A stretch of DNA of 64,000 nucleotides, taken from assembly GCA_035575715.1 (NCBI GenBank), contig DATLXN010000033.1:62001-126000 (forward strand), given 5' to 3'. The notes beneath the pieces were generated by a model, which saw nothing but the letters and a program-made list of their open reading frames with translations, was not told the DNA's origin and searched no databases. Below are positions 10,578 to 18,630 of this stretch, one piece after another. Position 1 is the first letter of the stretch, and each line of letters begins with the position of its first letter. The DNA is from JACCSI01 sp035575715. Its GTDB lineage: Bacteria; Acidobacteriota; Vicinamibacteria; Vicinamibacterales; UBA2999. The position numbers and the translations under genes were made by a program.

Positions 10578-10649
10578 GATGTGGCGATCTCACGATCTCG
10601 GCAAGTGCCGGTAACAGGCATTCCCCGCAGATCACGAGATCATCACATC
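10578..10649. repeat. imperfect inverted repeat in the korA-korB spacer
   Basis: Arms at 10578-10597 and 10630-10649 are complementary at 16 of 20 positions, with one further G.U pair. They enclose a 32-base loop that holds its own small hairpin (GGCAAGTGCC). It lies wholly in the 125-base gap between korA and korB. It could protect the upstream message or tune korB expression, or simply be a degenerate repeat; no T-run follows, so it is not a classical terminator. Confidence 0.45.
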
Positions 10650-10668
10650 ATTGGAACCACCAGATTAC

Positions 10669-12465
10669 CTATGCTGCCCGTTCGAGCTTCGCTTTGACTC
10701 CGGCAATCACGTGCGACGCACTCATCGGGAACCCGCCGTAATAGCGTACTGATTCCAATTTATCGATAGCCACGTGGGTCTCGAGCATCAACAGGCTGCG
10801 CAACTGCGCATCGCGATTCTGCTCGACCACGAAATTGACCTCGTGTGACTCGAGGAACTTCCGCACATCGTCGCCAAACGGAAAGCCGCGCACGCGCATG
10901 TAATCGACCTCGATGCCGTCCGTGGCCAGCAGATCCATGGCTTCGATGCATGCGGCGTGGCAGCCACCGATGGTCACCAGGCCCAGCTTGCGTCCCGGCT
11001 TGACCTTGAGGAGCGGTGCCGGAATCACCTTGGTGGCGCTCTGGATCTTGCGATCGATGCGGTCGAGCACGTCCTGATATTCGCCGGCGTCCTCGGTGTA
11101 GGCACCAAACCGGTTATGCCCCGAGCCGCGCGTGAAAAACGCGCCCTTCGGATGCGTGCCCGGATAGGTCCGATAGGTCACCCCGTCACCGTCAGAATCG
11201 AGATAGCGGAAGTAGGTTTTGATCTTGTCGAGCTCGTCGGCGGTCAATACCTTGCCGCGATCGGGCCGGTAGCTGTCGTCCCAGGTCAGCTTCGGCACCA
11301 TCCAATCGTTCATGCCGATGTCGAGATCACTCAACACAAACACCGGCGTCTGGAAGCGTTCGGAGAGATCGAATGCCTGCACGGCGAGTTCGAAGGCTTC
11401 GCGCGGGTCTGACGGATACAAGCAGATATGCCGCGTGTCGCCATGCGACGCGTAGGCACAGAGCATCAAATCGCCCTGCTGCGTGCGCGTCGGCATGCCG
11501 GTGGACGGTCCCGTGCGCTGCACGTCGAAGACCACCGCCGGCACTTCGGCGTAATAGGCCAGGCCAATGAACTCATTCATCAGCGAGATGCCGGGACCCG
11601 ACGTCGGCGTGAAGGCGCGCGCGCCTGCCCACGCCGCGCCGATGACCATCCCGATCGCCGCCAATTCGTCCTCCGCCTGGACAATGCAGGCGAGGTTCTT
11701 CTTGGTCTCGGGATCGCGGCGGTATTTCTTACAAAAGCCGCGAAACGCTTCCATCAACGACGTCGCCGGAGTGATCGGATACCACGCGCCGACCGTCGCG
11801 CCGGCATAGAGGCAGCCAAGCGCCGCCGAAGTATTGCCATCGATCAGAATGGCGTCCTTGGTCGCATCCATCTGCTCGAGATGAATCGGCAGCGGACACG
11901 AAAAGTGCTCCGTGGCGTAGTCGTAGCCGAGGGCGACGGCCTTTTGATTCGAGTCCATCAACGCCTTCTTGGCGCCGTACTTCTCGTTGAGCAGCGTGCG
12001 AATCACCTCGGTGTCGATGCCCAACAGCGCCGCCAGGGCGCCGGCGTAGGCAATGTTCTTCATCAGGATCCGTTCGCGGATCCCTTTGAAGGCGCCATTG
12101 CACATCTCGGCCAGCGGGATGCCCAGGTAGGTGACGTCCGGCCGCTGCAGACGGTCATCGAGTGGCCACGTCGAATCGAACAACAACCAGCCGTTGGCTC
12201 CGACCTCGGCTACGTCTTTGGCATAAGTCGCCGGATTGAGCGCGACCATCAGATCGAAATGAGCTGTCCGCGCAGTGTAGCCCTGCTTGCTGACACGAAT
12301 CTCGTACCAAGTGGGCAGGCCCTGGATATTCGACGGGAAGACGTTCTTGCCGGTGACCGGCACACCCATGCGAAAGATCGCCTGCATGATCAGGCCGTTG
12401 GCCGACGCCGACCCTGTGCCGTTGGCAGTGGCAATCTTGAAAGCGAAATCGTTAACGCGGTTCAT
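10669..12465 (-). CDS. korA: 2-oxoglutarate:ferredoxin oxidoreductase, fused gamma/alpha subunit
   Basis: A 598-residue subunit in which the gamma domain (about 1-180; FKIATANGTGSASANGLIMQAIFRMG, then WLLFDSTW) is fused in front of the alpha domain (about 205-598; GNTSAALGCLYAGATVGAWYPITPATSLMEAF, QAEDELAAIGMVIGAAWAGARAFTPTSGPGISLM, DVQRTGPSTGMPTRTQQGDL). The YPITPAT and GPSTGMPT motifs are diagnostic of the 2-oxoacid:acceptor oxidoreductase alpha subunit. The gamma-alpha order is typical of KGOR in bacteria. It starts at the ATG at 12465, 34 bases after the stop of the FAD/Fe-S gene. Together with KorB it forms the core enzyme. The preference for 2-oxoglutarate over other 2-oxoacids is family-based and not proven. 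Confidence 0.93.
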   Translation of the reverse strand: MNRVNDFAFKIATANGTGSASANGLIMQAIFRMGVPVTGKNVFPSNIQGLPTWYEIRVSKQGYTARTAHFDLMVALNPATYAKDVAEVGANGWLLFDSTWPLDDRLQRPDVTYLGIPLAEMCNGAFKGIRERILMKNIAYAGALAALLGIDTEVIRTLLNEKYGAKKALMDSNQKAVALGYDYATEHFSCPLPIHLEQMDATKDAILIDGNTSAALGCLYAGATVGAWYPITPATSLMEAFRGFCKKYRRDPETKKNLACIVQAEDELAAIGMVIGAAWAGARAFTPTSGPGISLMNEFIGLAYYAEVPAVVFDVQRTGPSTGMPTRTQQGDLMLCAYASHGDTRHICLYPSDPREAFELAVQAFDLSERFQTPVFVLSDLDIGMNDWMVPKLTWDDSYRPDRGKVLTADELDKIKTYFRYLDSDGDGVTYRTYPGTHPKGAFFTRGSGHNRFGAYTEDAGEYQDVLDRIDRKIQSATKVIPAPLLKVKPGRKLGLVTIGGCHAACIEAMDLLATDGIEVDYMRVRGFPFGDDVRKFLESHEVNFVVEQNRDAQLRSLLMLETHVAIDKLESVRYYGGFPMSASHVIAGVKAKLERAA

Positions 12466-12499
12466 GCTGAACAGTCCCTAAAATCGGCGTCCCACGTGT

Positions 12500-14299
12500 T
12501 TAACTCCCAGCAAGCACTGGCTCTCGCGTCTTCAAGCCAGCCAGAGGGATCTGGGCGACAAATTTGCGCATATCCCACGCATAGGTCGGACAGCGTTCGG
12601 CGCACAGGCCGCAATGGACACAGACGTTCTCATCCTTCACCATCACCCGGCCGGTTTGTTTGAGGCCGCCGGACACAAACAGCGGCTGGGTCGGCTCGCT
12701 ACGCGGCGCGGTCAGTCGCGTCGACAGGTCCGGCTCTTCGCCGTTCGGCGTGATCGTCAAGCAATCGGTCGGGCAGATATCGATGCAGGCGTCGCACTCG
12801 ATGCACAGCGAATCGGTGAAGTGCGTCTCGATATCGCAATTGAGGCAACGCTCGACTTCAATCTGGGTTTGTTCAGGAGTGAAGCCTTCCTCGACCTCGA
12901 TGGTCATGTTCTGGAAGCGCTTCGGCATCTCGACATGCCGCATCTTGACGCGCTGCGACGGGTCGTAGTCATTACTGTAGGCCCACTCGTGCAGGCCCAT
13001 CTTGGTGCTGGTCAGGCTCATCGCATCGGCAGGCCGCGCCACCACCGGCACACCCTGGCAATAGTTGTGGACCGAGATGGCCGCTTGATGGCCGTGTTCG
13101 ACCGCCCAGATGATGTTGGCCGGACCAAATGCCGCATCCCCGCCGAAGAACACCCCGGGCCGCGTCGACATGAACGTGGCCTTGTCGACAATCGGCATGT
13201 CCCACTTGTTGTCGAACTCGAGGCCGATGTTGCGTTCGATCCACGGGAAGGCGTTGTCTTGTCCAATCGCCAGGATCACCGCGTCGCAACCGAGGACCAC
13301 GCGCCCGATGGTTTCCTGCTGCAGCTTGCCGTCGACCTCGACCGACTTGAACTGCTCGAACTCCATCCCGGCGAGGCGGCCGTTGTCGACGATGAACCGA
13401 ATCGGCTGCAGGTTTTCGAGGATGTCGATGCCTTCTTCCTCGGCATCTTCGAGTTCCCAGGCCGACGCTTTGAAATACTTGCGCGTCTTACGTGCGATGA
13501 CTTTGACGTCGGTCGCCCCGAGCCGCTTGGCCGAACGGCAACAATCCATTGCCGTATTCCCGACGCCGATAATCAGGACGCGTTCACCGATCGTGGTGAT
13601 GTGACCGAAGTGAATGGACTCGAGCCACTCGATGCCAATGAAGACCTGATCGGTGTCGTGACGCCCCGGGATCTCGAGCTCCTTGCCTTTTGGCGCGCCA
13701 GTCCCGACAAACACCGCGTCAAACTTCTCCTTATCGAGCAGGTCCTTCAAGCTATCGACCGGCGTGTTGTAACGCACGTCGACGCCCATGTCGACGATGT
13801 AGCCGATTTCTTCGTCGAGGATTTCTTCCGGTAAGCGGAAAGCCGGAATGTTGATCCGCATCAACCCGCCGGGGCGTGGCAACTTCTCGAACACCGTCAC
13901 GTCATAGCCCAGCGGCATCAGGTCGTTCGCCACCGTCAGCGACGACGGCCCGGCGCCAATCAGCGCGACCTTTTTGCCGTTCTTGTGTTTCGGCGCCTTC
14001 GGAATCCGATCCTTGACATCCTCTTTATTGTCAGCCGCGACGCGCTTGAGGCGACAAATGGCGACCGGCTTGCCGTCGACGCGCGTGCGGCGGCAGGCCG
14101 GCTCGCACGGTCGATCGCAGGTGCGACCGAGGATGCCGGGGAATACGTTGGATTCGCGATTGACCAGATACGCGTCGGTGTAGCGTCCGTGCGCAATCAG
14201 ACGAATGTATTCGGGGACATTCGTGTGCGCCGGGCACGCCCATTGGCAGTCAACGACGCGATGGTAATAGTTCGGATTATCGGTATCAGTCCGGTTCAT
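12500..14299 (-). CDS. FAD-dependent NAD(P) oxidoreductase with ferredoxin domain, partner of KorAB
   Basis: A 599-residue protein resembling the glutamate synthase small subunit. It has an N-terminal Fe-S domain with conserved cysteines (CQWACPAHTNV, TCDRPCEPACRR), an FAD-binding loop VALIGAGPSSLTVA (about 110), an NAD(P)-binding loop VLIIGVGNTAMDCC (about 245), FFGGDAAFGPANII near the C-terminal FAD contact, and a C-terminal two-cluster ferredoxin module (CIECDACIDICPTDC and CVHCGLCAERCPTYA). It is the first gene of the kor operon. It probably passes electrons between the oxidoreductase's ferredoxin level and NAD(P)H, or docks on it as an electron-transfer subunit. The enzyme partner is inferred from adjacency. 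An N-terminal Cys-rich domain is a normal feature of this family. Confidence 0.88.
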   Translation of the reverse strand: MNRTDTDNPNYYHRVVDCQWACPAHTNVPEYIRLIAHGRYTDAYLVNRESNVFPGILGRTCDRPCEPACRRTRVDGKPVAICRLKRVAADNKEDVKDRIPKAPKHKNGKKVALIGAGPSSLTVANDLMPLGYDVTVFEKLPRPGGLMRINIPAFRLPEEILDEEIGYIVDMGVDVRYNTPVDSLKDLLDKEKFDAVFVGTGAPKGKELEIPGRHDTDQVFIGIEWLESIHFGHITTIGERVLIIGVGNTAMDCCRSAKRLGATDVKVIARKTRKYFKASAWELEDAEEEGIDILENLQPIRFIVDNGRLAGMEFEQFKSVEVDGKLQQETIGRVVLGCDAVILAIGQDNAFPWIERNIGLEFDNKWDMPIVDKATFMSTRPGVFFGGDAAFGPANIIWAVEHGHQAAISVHNYCQGVPVVARPADAMSLTSTKMGLHEWAYSNDYDPSQRVKMRHVEMPKRFQNMTIEVEEGFTPEQTQIEVERCLNCDIETHFTDSLCIECDACIDICPTDCLTITPNGEEPDLSTRLTAPRSEPTQPLFVSGGLKQTGRVMVKDENVCVHCGLCAERCPTYAWDMRKFVAQIPLAGLKTREPVLAGS

Positions 14300-14323
14300 G
14301 CCTTGGGCGATTCTACCGGAGAT

Positions 14324-14791
14324 CTAGGGTGCAGGGTCTGGCGCCGGTCCGGCCGGCGACGGCGCTGCAGCTTCGCTCAGGTGCGGCTGAGCGGCTGCCG
14401 AGACCATATTTTTCGCAAACTGCTGCGCTGCCGTGCGTTCGGTGATCGTCGGCACAAACCACCAGTCGGCTTAGTAATAGGTGGCGCCCGGCTCGAGCGC
14501 CAGGGCATCGATCTTGACCGTGAAATCGCGCTCCGCCGAGGCGCGCGCCGACCCTCTCGCGACCATCCGCGACATGCGCGCATCGCGGGCAATCATCCAC
14601 TGCACGTCGATCGTCGCTTCATGGCCGGCCGGCGTGACCCGCGTCCACAGCACGACGCGATCGCGGAGCGGGTCGCCGCTGGCGACGCCGTGACGGAAGA
14701 TGCCGCCCCCCGGCTGGACCCGGGCCAGCGCCCCGAGCGGCAACGCCATGGCGCTGGCGTTGAGAAACTGGCGTCGGGTCAGCGACTGCAT
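14324..14791 (-). pseudogene. internally deleted alkaline phosphatase D (PhoD) remnant
   Basis: The first 106 codons encode a Tat-type leader (MQSLTRRQFLNASAMALPLG) and the PhoD N-terminal fibronectin-like domain (FRHGVASGDPLRDRVVLWTRVTP, up to ALEPGATYY). A TAA at 14471-14473 follows. In the same frame after this stop come ADWWFVPTITERTAAQQF and a proline-rich tail to TAG at 14324, which looks like the extreme C-terminus of a PhoD protein. The entire metallophosphatase domain (roughly 300 or more residues) is therefore absent, and the stop sits at the junction. It overlaps the ogt stop (TGATG), so it was once translationally coupled to ogt. A 106-residue secreted stub could still be made but should lack activity. 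Confidence 0.75.
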
Positions 14792-15273
14792 CAGAGGAGT
14801 CGCGTCTGTCCGCGTTCGAGCGCGAGCAAGGCTTGTTTGATCGGCAAGCCGCCGCCGTAGCCGACCAGCGATCCGTTGCTGCCAATGACGCGATGGCAGG
14901 GAATCAAGATCGAGATCGGGTTGGATCCGTTGGCGAGGCCGACGGCTCGGACGGCTTTCGGGTTCCCGAGGCGGCGGGCCAGCTCGCCGTAGCTAATCGT
15001 TTCCCCATATGGAATCTTCCGCAGCTGTTCCCAAACAGCGCGCTGAAAGGGCGTGCCCTGCGGCGCGACCGGTGTCGTGAACGATTGCAGGGCACCGGCG
15101 AAGTAGGCCTTGAGTTCGTCGACCAGGGCATTGAGCTCTCCCGTATCTGGTCGCCAATCGGCGGCCGCCTTCGGGGCACGACCGTCGCCGGCAAAGGCCA
15201 GCACGCGAAGCGCTGCGGCGTCTGCAGCCAGTAGGAGCGCGCCGACCGGCGTGTGGATGGTGCGATAAACCAT
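14791..15273 (-). CDS. ogt: methylated-DNA--protein-cysteine methyltransferase
   Basis: A 160-residue Ogt/AGT suicide repair protein that moves the methyl group from O6-methylguanine to its own cysteine. The active-site motif is ILIPCHRVIGSNGSLVGYGGG; PFQRAVWEQLRKIPYGETISYGELARRLG is the helix-turn-helix and Asn-hinge region. I start it at MVYRTIHTPVG (ATG at 15273), since the longer upstream start reads non-conserved residues (MRRFPRLPRI) and crosses the inverted repeat at 15291-15409. It is divergent to namZ. The last base of its stop codon is the first base of the PhoD remnant's start. Together with Ku, AddAB-like genes and an AlkZ-related gene, it shows a window rich in DNA repair, though the genes are not in one operon. 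Confidence 0.93.
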   Translation of the reverse strand: MVYRTIHTPVGALLLAADAAALRVLAFAGDGRAPKAAADWRPDTGELNALVDELKAYFAGALQSFTTPVAPQGTPFQRAVWEQLRKIPYGETISYGELARRLGNPKAVRAVGLANGSNPISILIPCHRVIGSNGSLVGYGGGLPIKQALLALERGQTRLL

Positions 15274-15290
15274 GGATGACGACCGGATTA

Positions 15291-15409
15291 TCCGCGGAAG
15301 TCGCGGAAAGCGCCGCACTGAAATTCAAGCGCGTCGCGATCCCGAACCAGGGCCCAAGCTCGGCGCTGCTGCGTTTCTATGCTTCCGCGCATTCCGCGTT
15401 TTCCGCGGA
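15291..15409. repeat. inverted 9-bp-phased TTCCGCG repeats between ogt and namZ
   Basis: Three copies of TTCCGCGNN run head to tail at 15383-15409, and two more in the opposite direction lie at about 15291-15308. The outer arms (15291-15308 and 15392-15409) are an imperfect 18-base inverted repeat. The whole sits in the 149-base gap between divergent ogt and namZ, so it could be an operator for both. The phase is 9 bases, slightly short of one helical turn. It is also in keeping with the other short-period repeats in this genome. Confidence 0.5.
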
Positions 15410-15422
15410 CTAGAATCGTTCC

Positions 15423-16595
15423 GTGCGCGTCAAACTCGGTTCCACCGCCCTCATCGAATCCGGCCGGCTTCGCGGCAAACGTATCGGACTGGTCAGCAAC
15501 CCCGCGTCGGTCGACCACCACCTCCACCACATCGTCGATCTCCTGCTCGGCGACCGCGACGTCGATGTGCGGGCGTTGTTCGGCCCACAGCACGGGTTTC
15601 GGTCCGATGTGCAGGACAACATGATCGAAACGCCGCACAGTGAATTCGAAGTGGCCAGAAAGCGCGTCCCGTTGTACTCGCTCTACAGCGACACACGCGA
15701 ACCGACCGCCGAGATGCTGGGCGACGTGGACACGCTTGTCGTCGACCTGCAGGACATCGGCACGCGTATTTACACCTACATGTATACGATGGCCAATTGC
15801 ATGCGCGCCGCGCGCAAGCACGGCATCAAGGTCATCGTCTGCGACCGTCCCAACCCGATCGCGGGAATCGAGGTCGAGGGCATTACACTCGAACCTGGCA
15901 ACGAGTCGTTCGTCGGCCAATACCCGATTCCGACACGCCACGGGATGACCATCGGCGAGCTCGCGACCTTCTTCAATCAGCATTTTTCGATCGGCGCCGA
16001 CCTCGAGGTGATCCCGGTCGAAGGCTGGCGGCGGACGATGCACTGGGACGAGACGGGCCTGCCGTGGGTGATGCCGTCGCCGAACATTCCAACCCTCGAG
16101 AGCGCGCTCGCCTTTCCCGGCACGGTGCACATCGAAGGCACGACGGCGTCAGAAGGGCGCGGCACGACGCGGCCATTCGAGTTGGTCGGGGCGCCGTGGG
16201 TGCGCGCCGACAATTTCGCCGCCGCGCTCAACGCGCGCCACTTCCCTGGCGTCTTTTTTCGTCCCGTGGTGTTCGAGCCAACCTTTCAGAAACATGCGCG
16301 CGTCGCGTGCGCCGGCTGTCAGATTCACATCACCGATCGTCTGGCCTTCAAGCCGGTCCTGACCGGGGTGGCGGTGATCGAACAGCTGCGCGCGGCCGAC
16401 CCGGCCAGCTTCGGGTGGAAGAAACCTCCCTACGAATACGAAGACGACAAAGAACCGATTGATGTGATCGCCGGTTCCGCGTCGTTCCGGGCCGCTATCG
16501 ATGCCGGCGAGAAAGCTGAAGACATCGCCGCACGCTGGGCGCCGACCGTCGCGGCGTTTCGAAAGTTACAGCGCCCATTCCTGCTGTATGAATAA
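15423..16595 (+). CDS. namZ: exo-beta-N-acetylmuramidase NamZ-like (DUF1343, GH171)
   Basis: A 390-residue DUF1343 protein. Family marks are RLRGKRIGLVSNPASVD, RALFGPQHGFRSDVQDNM, VPLYSLYSDTREPTAEML, DVDTLVVDLQDIGTRIYTYMYTM, CDRPNPIAG and EGRGTTRPFE. Characterised members (NamZ) cut terminal MurNAc from peptidoglycan fragments for cell-wall recycling. No signal peptide is present with the GTG start at 15423 (VRVKLGS), so it either acts in the cytoplasm or its true start lies elsewhere; family members are often exported. It stands alone on the plus strand, and a hairpin at 16612-16631 follows. The Glu of SEGRGTTRP and the Asp of LQDIGTR are the likely key residues from family knowledge; I cannot verify which are catalytic. 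Confidence 0.85.
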   Translation: MRVKLGSTALIESGRLRGKRIGLVSNPASVDHHLHHIVDLLLGDRDVDVRALFGPQHGFRSDVQDNMIETPHSEFEVARKRVPLYSLYSDTREPTAEMLGDVDTLVVDLQDIGTRIYTYMYTMANCMRAARKHGIKVIVCDRPNPIAGIEVEGITLEPGNESFVGQYPIPTRHGMTIGELATFFNQHFSIGADLEVIPVEGWRRTMHWDETGLPWVMPSPNIPTLESALAFPGTVHIEGTTASEGRGTTRPFELVGAPWVRADNFAAALNARHFPGVFFRPVVFEPTFQKHARVACAGCQIHITDRLAFKPVLTGVAVIEQLRAADPASFGWKKPPYEYEDDKEPIDVIAGSASFRAAIDAGEKAEDIAARWAPTVAAFRKLQRPFLLYE

Positions 16596-16611
16596 GGCCG
16601 CGCGCGTGGGA

Positions 16612-16631
16612 CGCGGGGATCAAGCCCCGCG
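16612..16631. repeat. 7-bp perfect hairpin between namZ and the SRPBCC gene
   Basis: CGCGGGG at 16612-16618 pairs with CCCCGCG at 16625-16631 over a 6-base loop (ATCAAG). It lies 17 bases after the namZ stop and 24 bases before the next start. No U-run follows, so it is either a weak factor-dependent stop, an mRNA 3'-end stabiliser, or a dispersed palindrome. Confidence 0.5.
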
Positions 16632-16654
16632 GGCCTGAAAGCTCGTCACGTTAT

Positions 16655-17149
16655 ATGGCCTCTCCCGCCGGACTGCACGTCGAACGAACGGTCATCGTCC
16701 AGGCTCCGCCCGAGCGCGTGCTGGCCGCCTTCTTTGATCCCGTCGATCTCGAGCAGTGGTGGCAAGTCGTCCGATCGGTGACCGTGCCGCGGCCACTCGG
16801 CATGTATGCGATCGAGTGGTCGTCGACCGACTACCGCGACGACCTGCTTGGGCGCCTGGGCGGCGCCTTTCACGGCACGGTGATCGAGTATCGCCCCGGC
16901 AACGAGTTCTTTGTCGCCGACGCCTATTGGAGTCCTCCCGAAGGCGAGCCGATCGGGCCGATGGCGCTCGAGGTCCACTGCACACCTCAAGTTGGCCCGC
17001 ATATGACCAAGCTGGTGGTCCGCCAGAGTGGCGAAGACGAGGGGCCGCGGTGGCGGCGTTATTTCGAGGTCGTCGAACACGGCTGGCAGCGGGCGCTTGC
17101 CGATCTGAAAGAACACCTCGACACCGAGGCATTGAGGAGCAAACGATGA
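16655..17149 (+). CDS. SRPBCC (START-like / AHSA1-like) domain protein
   Basis: A 164-residue helix-grip protein that binds a hydrophobic ligand in its cavity. The N-terminal strand-helix signature VERTVIVQAPPERVLAAFFDPVDLEQWW is typical. Beta strands follow (YAIEWSSTDYRD, HGTVIEYRPGNEFFVADAYW, ALEVHCTPQVGPHMTKLVVRQSG), and the long C-terminal helix is RYFEVVEHGWQRALADLKEHLD. No catalytic residues are expected. The stop overlaps the start of the amino-acid permease gene (ATGA at 17146-17149), so the two are translationally coupled. Their joint role is unknown. Confidence 0.8.
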   Translation: MASPAGLHVERTVIVQAPPERVLAAFFDPVDLEQWWQVVRSVTVPRPLGMYAIEWSSTDYRDDLLGRLGGAFHGTVIEYRPGNEFFVADAYWSPPEGEPIGPMALEVHCTPQVGPHMTKLVVRQSGEDEGPRWRRYFEVVEHGWQRALADLKEHLDTEALRSKR

Positions 17150-18579
17150 CCAGGCCGGATCAGGGCACTTTTATCAAAGCGCTTGGCTTGTGGGACGTCA
17201 TCGCGATGAACATCGTCGCGGTCGTCGGCCTGCGCTGGATTGCGCGCAGTGCGCGCAGTGGTGCGCCGTCGGTCTCGCTGTGGCTGCTGGCCTGCGTCGT
17301 GTTCTTTATTCCGCTGGGCCTTGCGTTGATCGAGCTGTCGAGCCGCCACCCTGAACAGGGCGGCATCTACGCGTGGGTGCGCCGCGCGCTTGGGCCGCTG
17401 CATGGGTTCGTGTGTGGCTGGTGCATGTGGGTCAACAACCTCTTTTACTTTCCGTCGCTGCTGTTGTTCGCTGCCGCGAATTTCGCGCTGGTGCTCGGCC
17501 CGTCCGGCGAAGGGCTTGCGGAGAACCGTCTCTACTCGGTCGCCTTCGTTGTGGGCTTCCTCTGGTTCTGCACCCTGCTCAACATCATCGGGTTGTCAGC
17601 CGGCAAGTGGCTGCAGCACCTTGGCAGCGTCGCGACCTGGATTCCCGCCGCGCTCCTGGTCATCTGCGGCGCGATCACCTTTGCCACCTTCGGCTCGGCA
17701 ACCTCGTTCGCGGCGTCGGAATTACTGCCTCGCGAAGACGTCTTGACGACGATGAGCCTGTGGTCGTCGATGTGTTTCGCCTTTTCCGGATTTGAGATCG
17801 CGTCGATGGTCGGCCAGGAAGTCAAGAATCCGAAGCGCACGATTCCGCTGGCGATCATGATCTCGGGCGGCATCGTCACCGCGATCTACATCCTGAGTTC
17901 GGCGTCAGTGCTCGTCGCGGTGCCGGCAAGCGAGCTCGCCGAACGCAGCGGCATCGCCGATGCGATCGATCTCACCACTGGCCGACTGGGACTTGCGGGG
18001 ATGGGCGCGCTCACCGGGTTGCTGCTGGCAGTGGGTTCGATTGGCGGCACCAGTTCCTGGGTCGCCGGCGCCGCCCGCGTCCCGTTTGCGGCTGGTGTCG
18101 ACTCGGTGTTGCCGAAGGCGTTTGGCCGGCTCCACCCACGCTATCGCACGCCGCATGTCGCGTTACTGATCCAGGGCGCGATTGCCACGCTTCTGTTCCT
18201 GGCAAGCGTCTTTGTGTCGATTGGCGGCGGTCAGACGACGGTGCAGGAGGCCTACGACATCATGGTGAACCTCACGATCCTGGTGTATTTCGTCCCCTAC
18301 CTGTACTTGTTCGTCGCGTGGATTCTGCTGCGCCGTGCGGAGCGCGTGGGGGCAGGACCGTCGGATGTGATCAGCATGCCCGGCGGTGTCGCGAGCGTCG
18401 TCCTGGTCGCCGGGCTCGGCTTCCTTGCCACGCTGATCGCCATAGGGTTGGTGTTTATTCCACCGCCGGATACGACGAATGTGTTGAATTACGAAGCCAA
18501 CTTAATCGGCCAATCGTTGTTGCTTTTCGTAGTTGGCGGGGCTTTTTACCTTGTGGCGCGCCGGACTTCAAAGGGGTAG
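17146..18579 (+). CDS. amino acid permease, APC superfamily
   Basis: A 477-residue, about 12-helix transporter. I start it at MTRPDQGTFIKALGLWDVIAMN (ATG at 17146, overlapping the SRPBCC stop), not at a longer upstream start. Marks of the APC fold: the first broken helix in LWDVIAMNIVAVVGLRWIAR (replacing the more usual IGSGIF), SRHPEQGGIYAWVRRALGPLHGFVCGW, FSGFEIASMVGQEVKNPKRTIPLAIM, and ARVPFAAGVDSVLPKAFGRLHPRYRTPHVALL. This is closest to the amino acid/polyamine permease branch. The altered first gate may reflect its substrate. It sits between the SRPBCC gene and a DAO-type oxidoreductase, which suggests uptake of an amine or amino acid later oxidised by the flavoprotein (inference). Confidence 0.9.
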   Translation: MTRPDQGTFIKALGLWDVIAMNIVAVVGLRWIARSARSGAPSVSLWLLACVVFFIPLGLALIELSSRHPEQGGIYAWVRRALGPLHGFVCGWCMWVNNLFYFPSLLLFAAANFALVLGPSGEGLAENRLYSVAFVVGFLWFCTLLNIIGLSAGKWLQHLGSVATWIPAALLVICGAITFATFGSATSFAASELLPREDVLTTMSLWSSMCFAFSGFEIASMVGQEVKNPKRTIPLAIMISGGIVTAIYILSSASVLVAVPASELAERSGIADAIDLTTGRLGLAGMGALTGLLLAVGSIGGTSSWVAGAARVPFAAGVDSVLPKAFGRLHPRYRTPHVALLIQGAIATLLFLASVFVSIGGGQTTVQEAYDIMVNLTILVYFVPYLYLFVAWILLRRAERVGAGPSDVISMPGGVASVVLVAGLGFLATLIAIGLVFIPPPDTTNVLNYEANLIGQSLLLFVVGGAFYLVARRTSKG

Positions 18580-18630
18580 AGGATGAGTCAACCAGAGCCA
18601 CCCGTCATGAACTACACGAGATCGGACTAG

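Noticed and set aside
12614..13834. A 406-codon plus-strand ORF
   Set aside because: It is antisense to the FAD/Fe-S oxidoreductase gene, whose Cys motifs and nucleotide loops are unmistakable; long antisense ORFs are expected in GC-rich DNA.
16756..17145. N-terminal extension of the amino-acid permease
   Set aside because: It lies inside the SRPBCC gene in another frame; the ATG at 17146 with ATGA overlap is the natural start.
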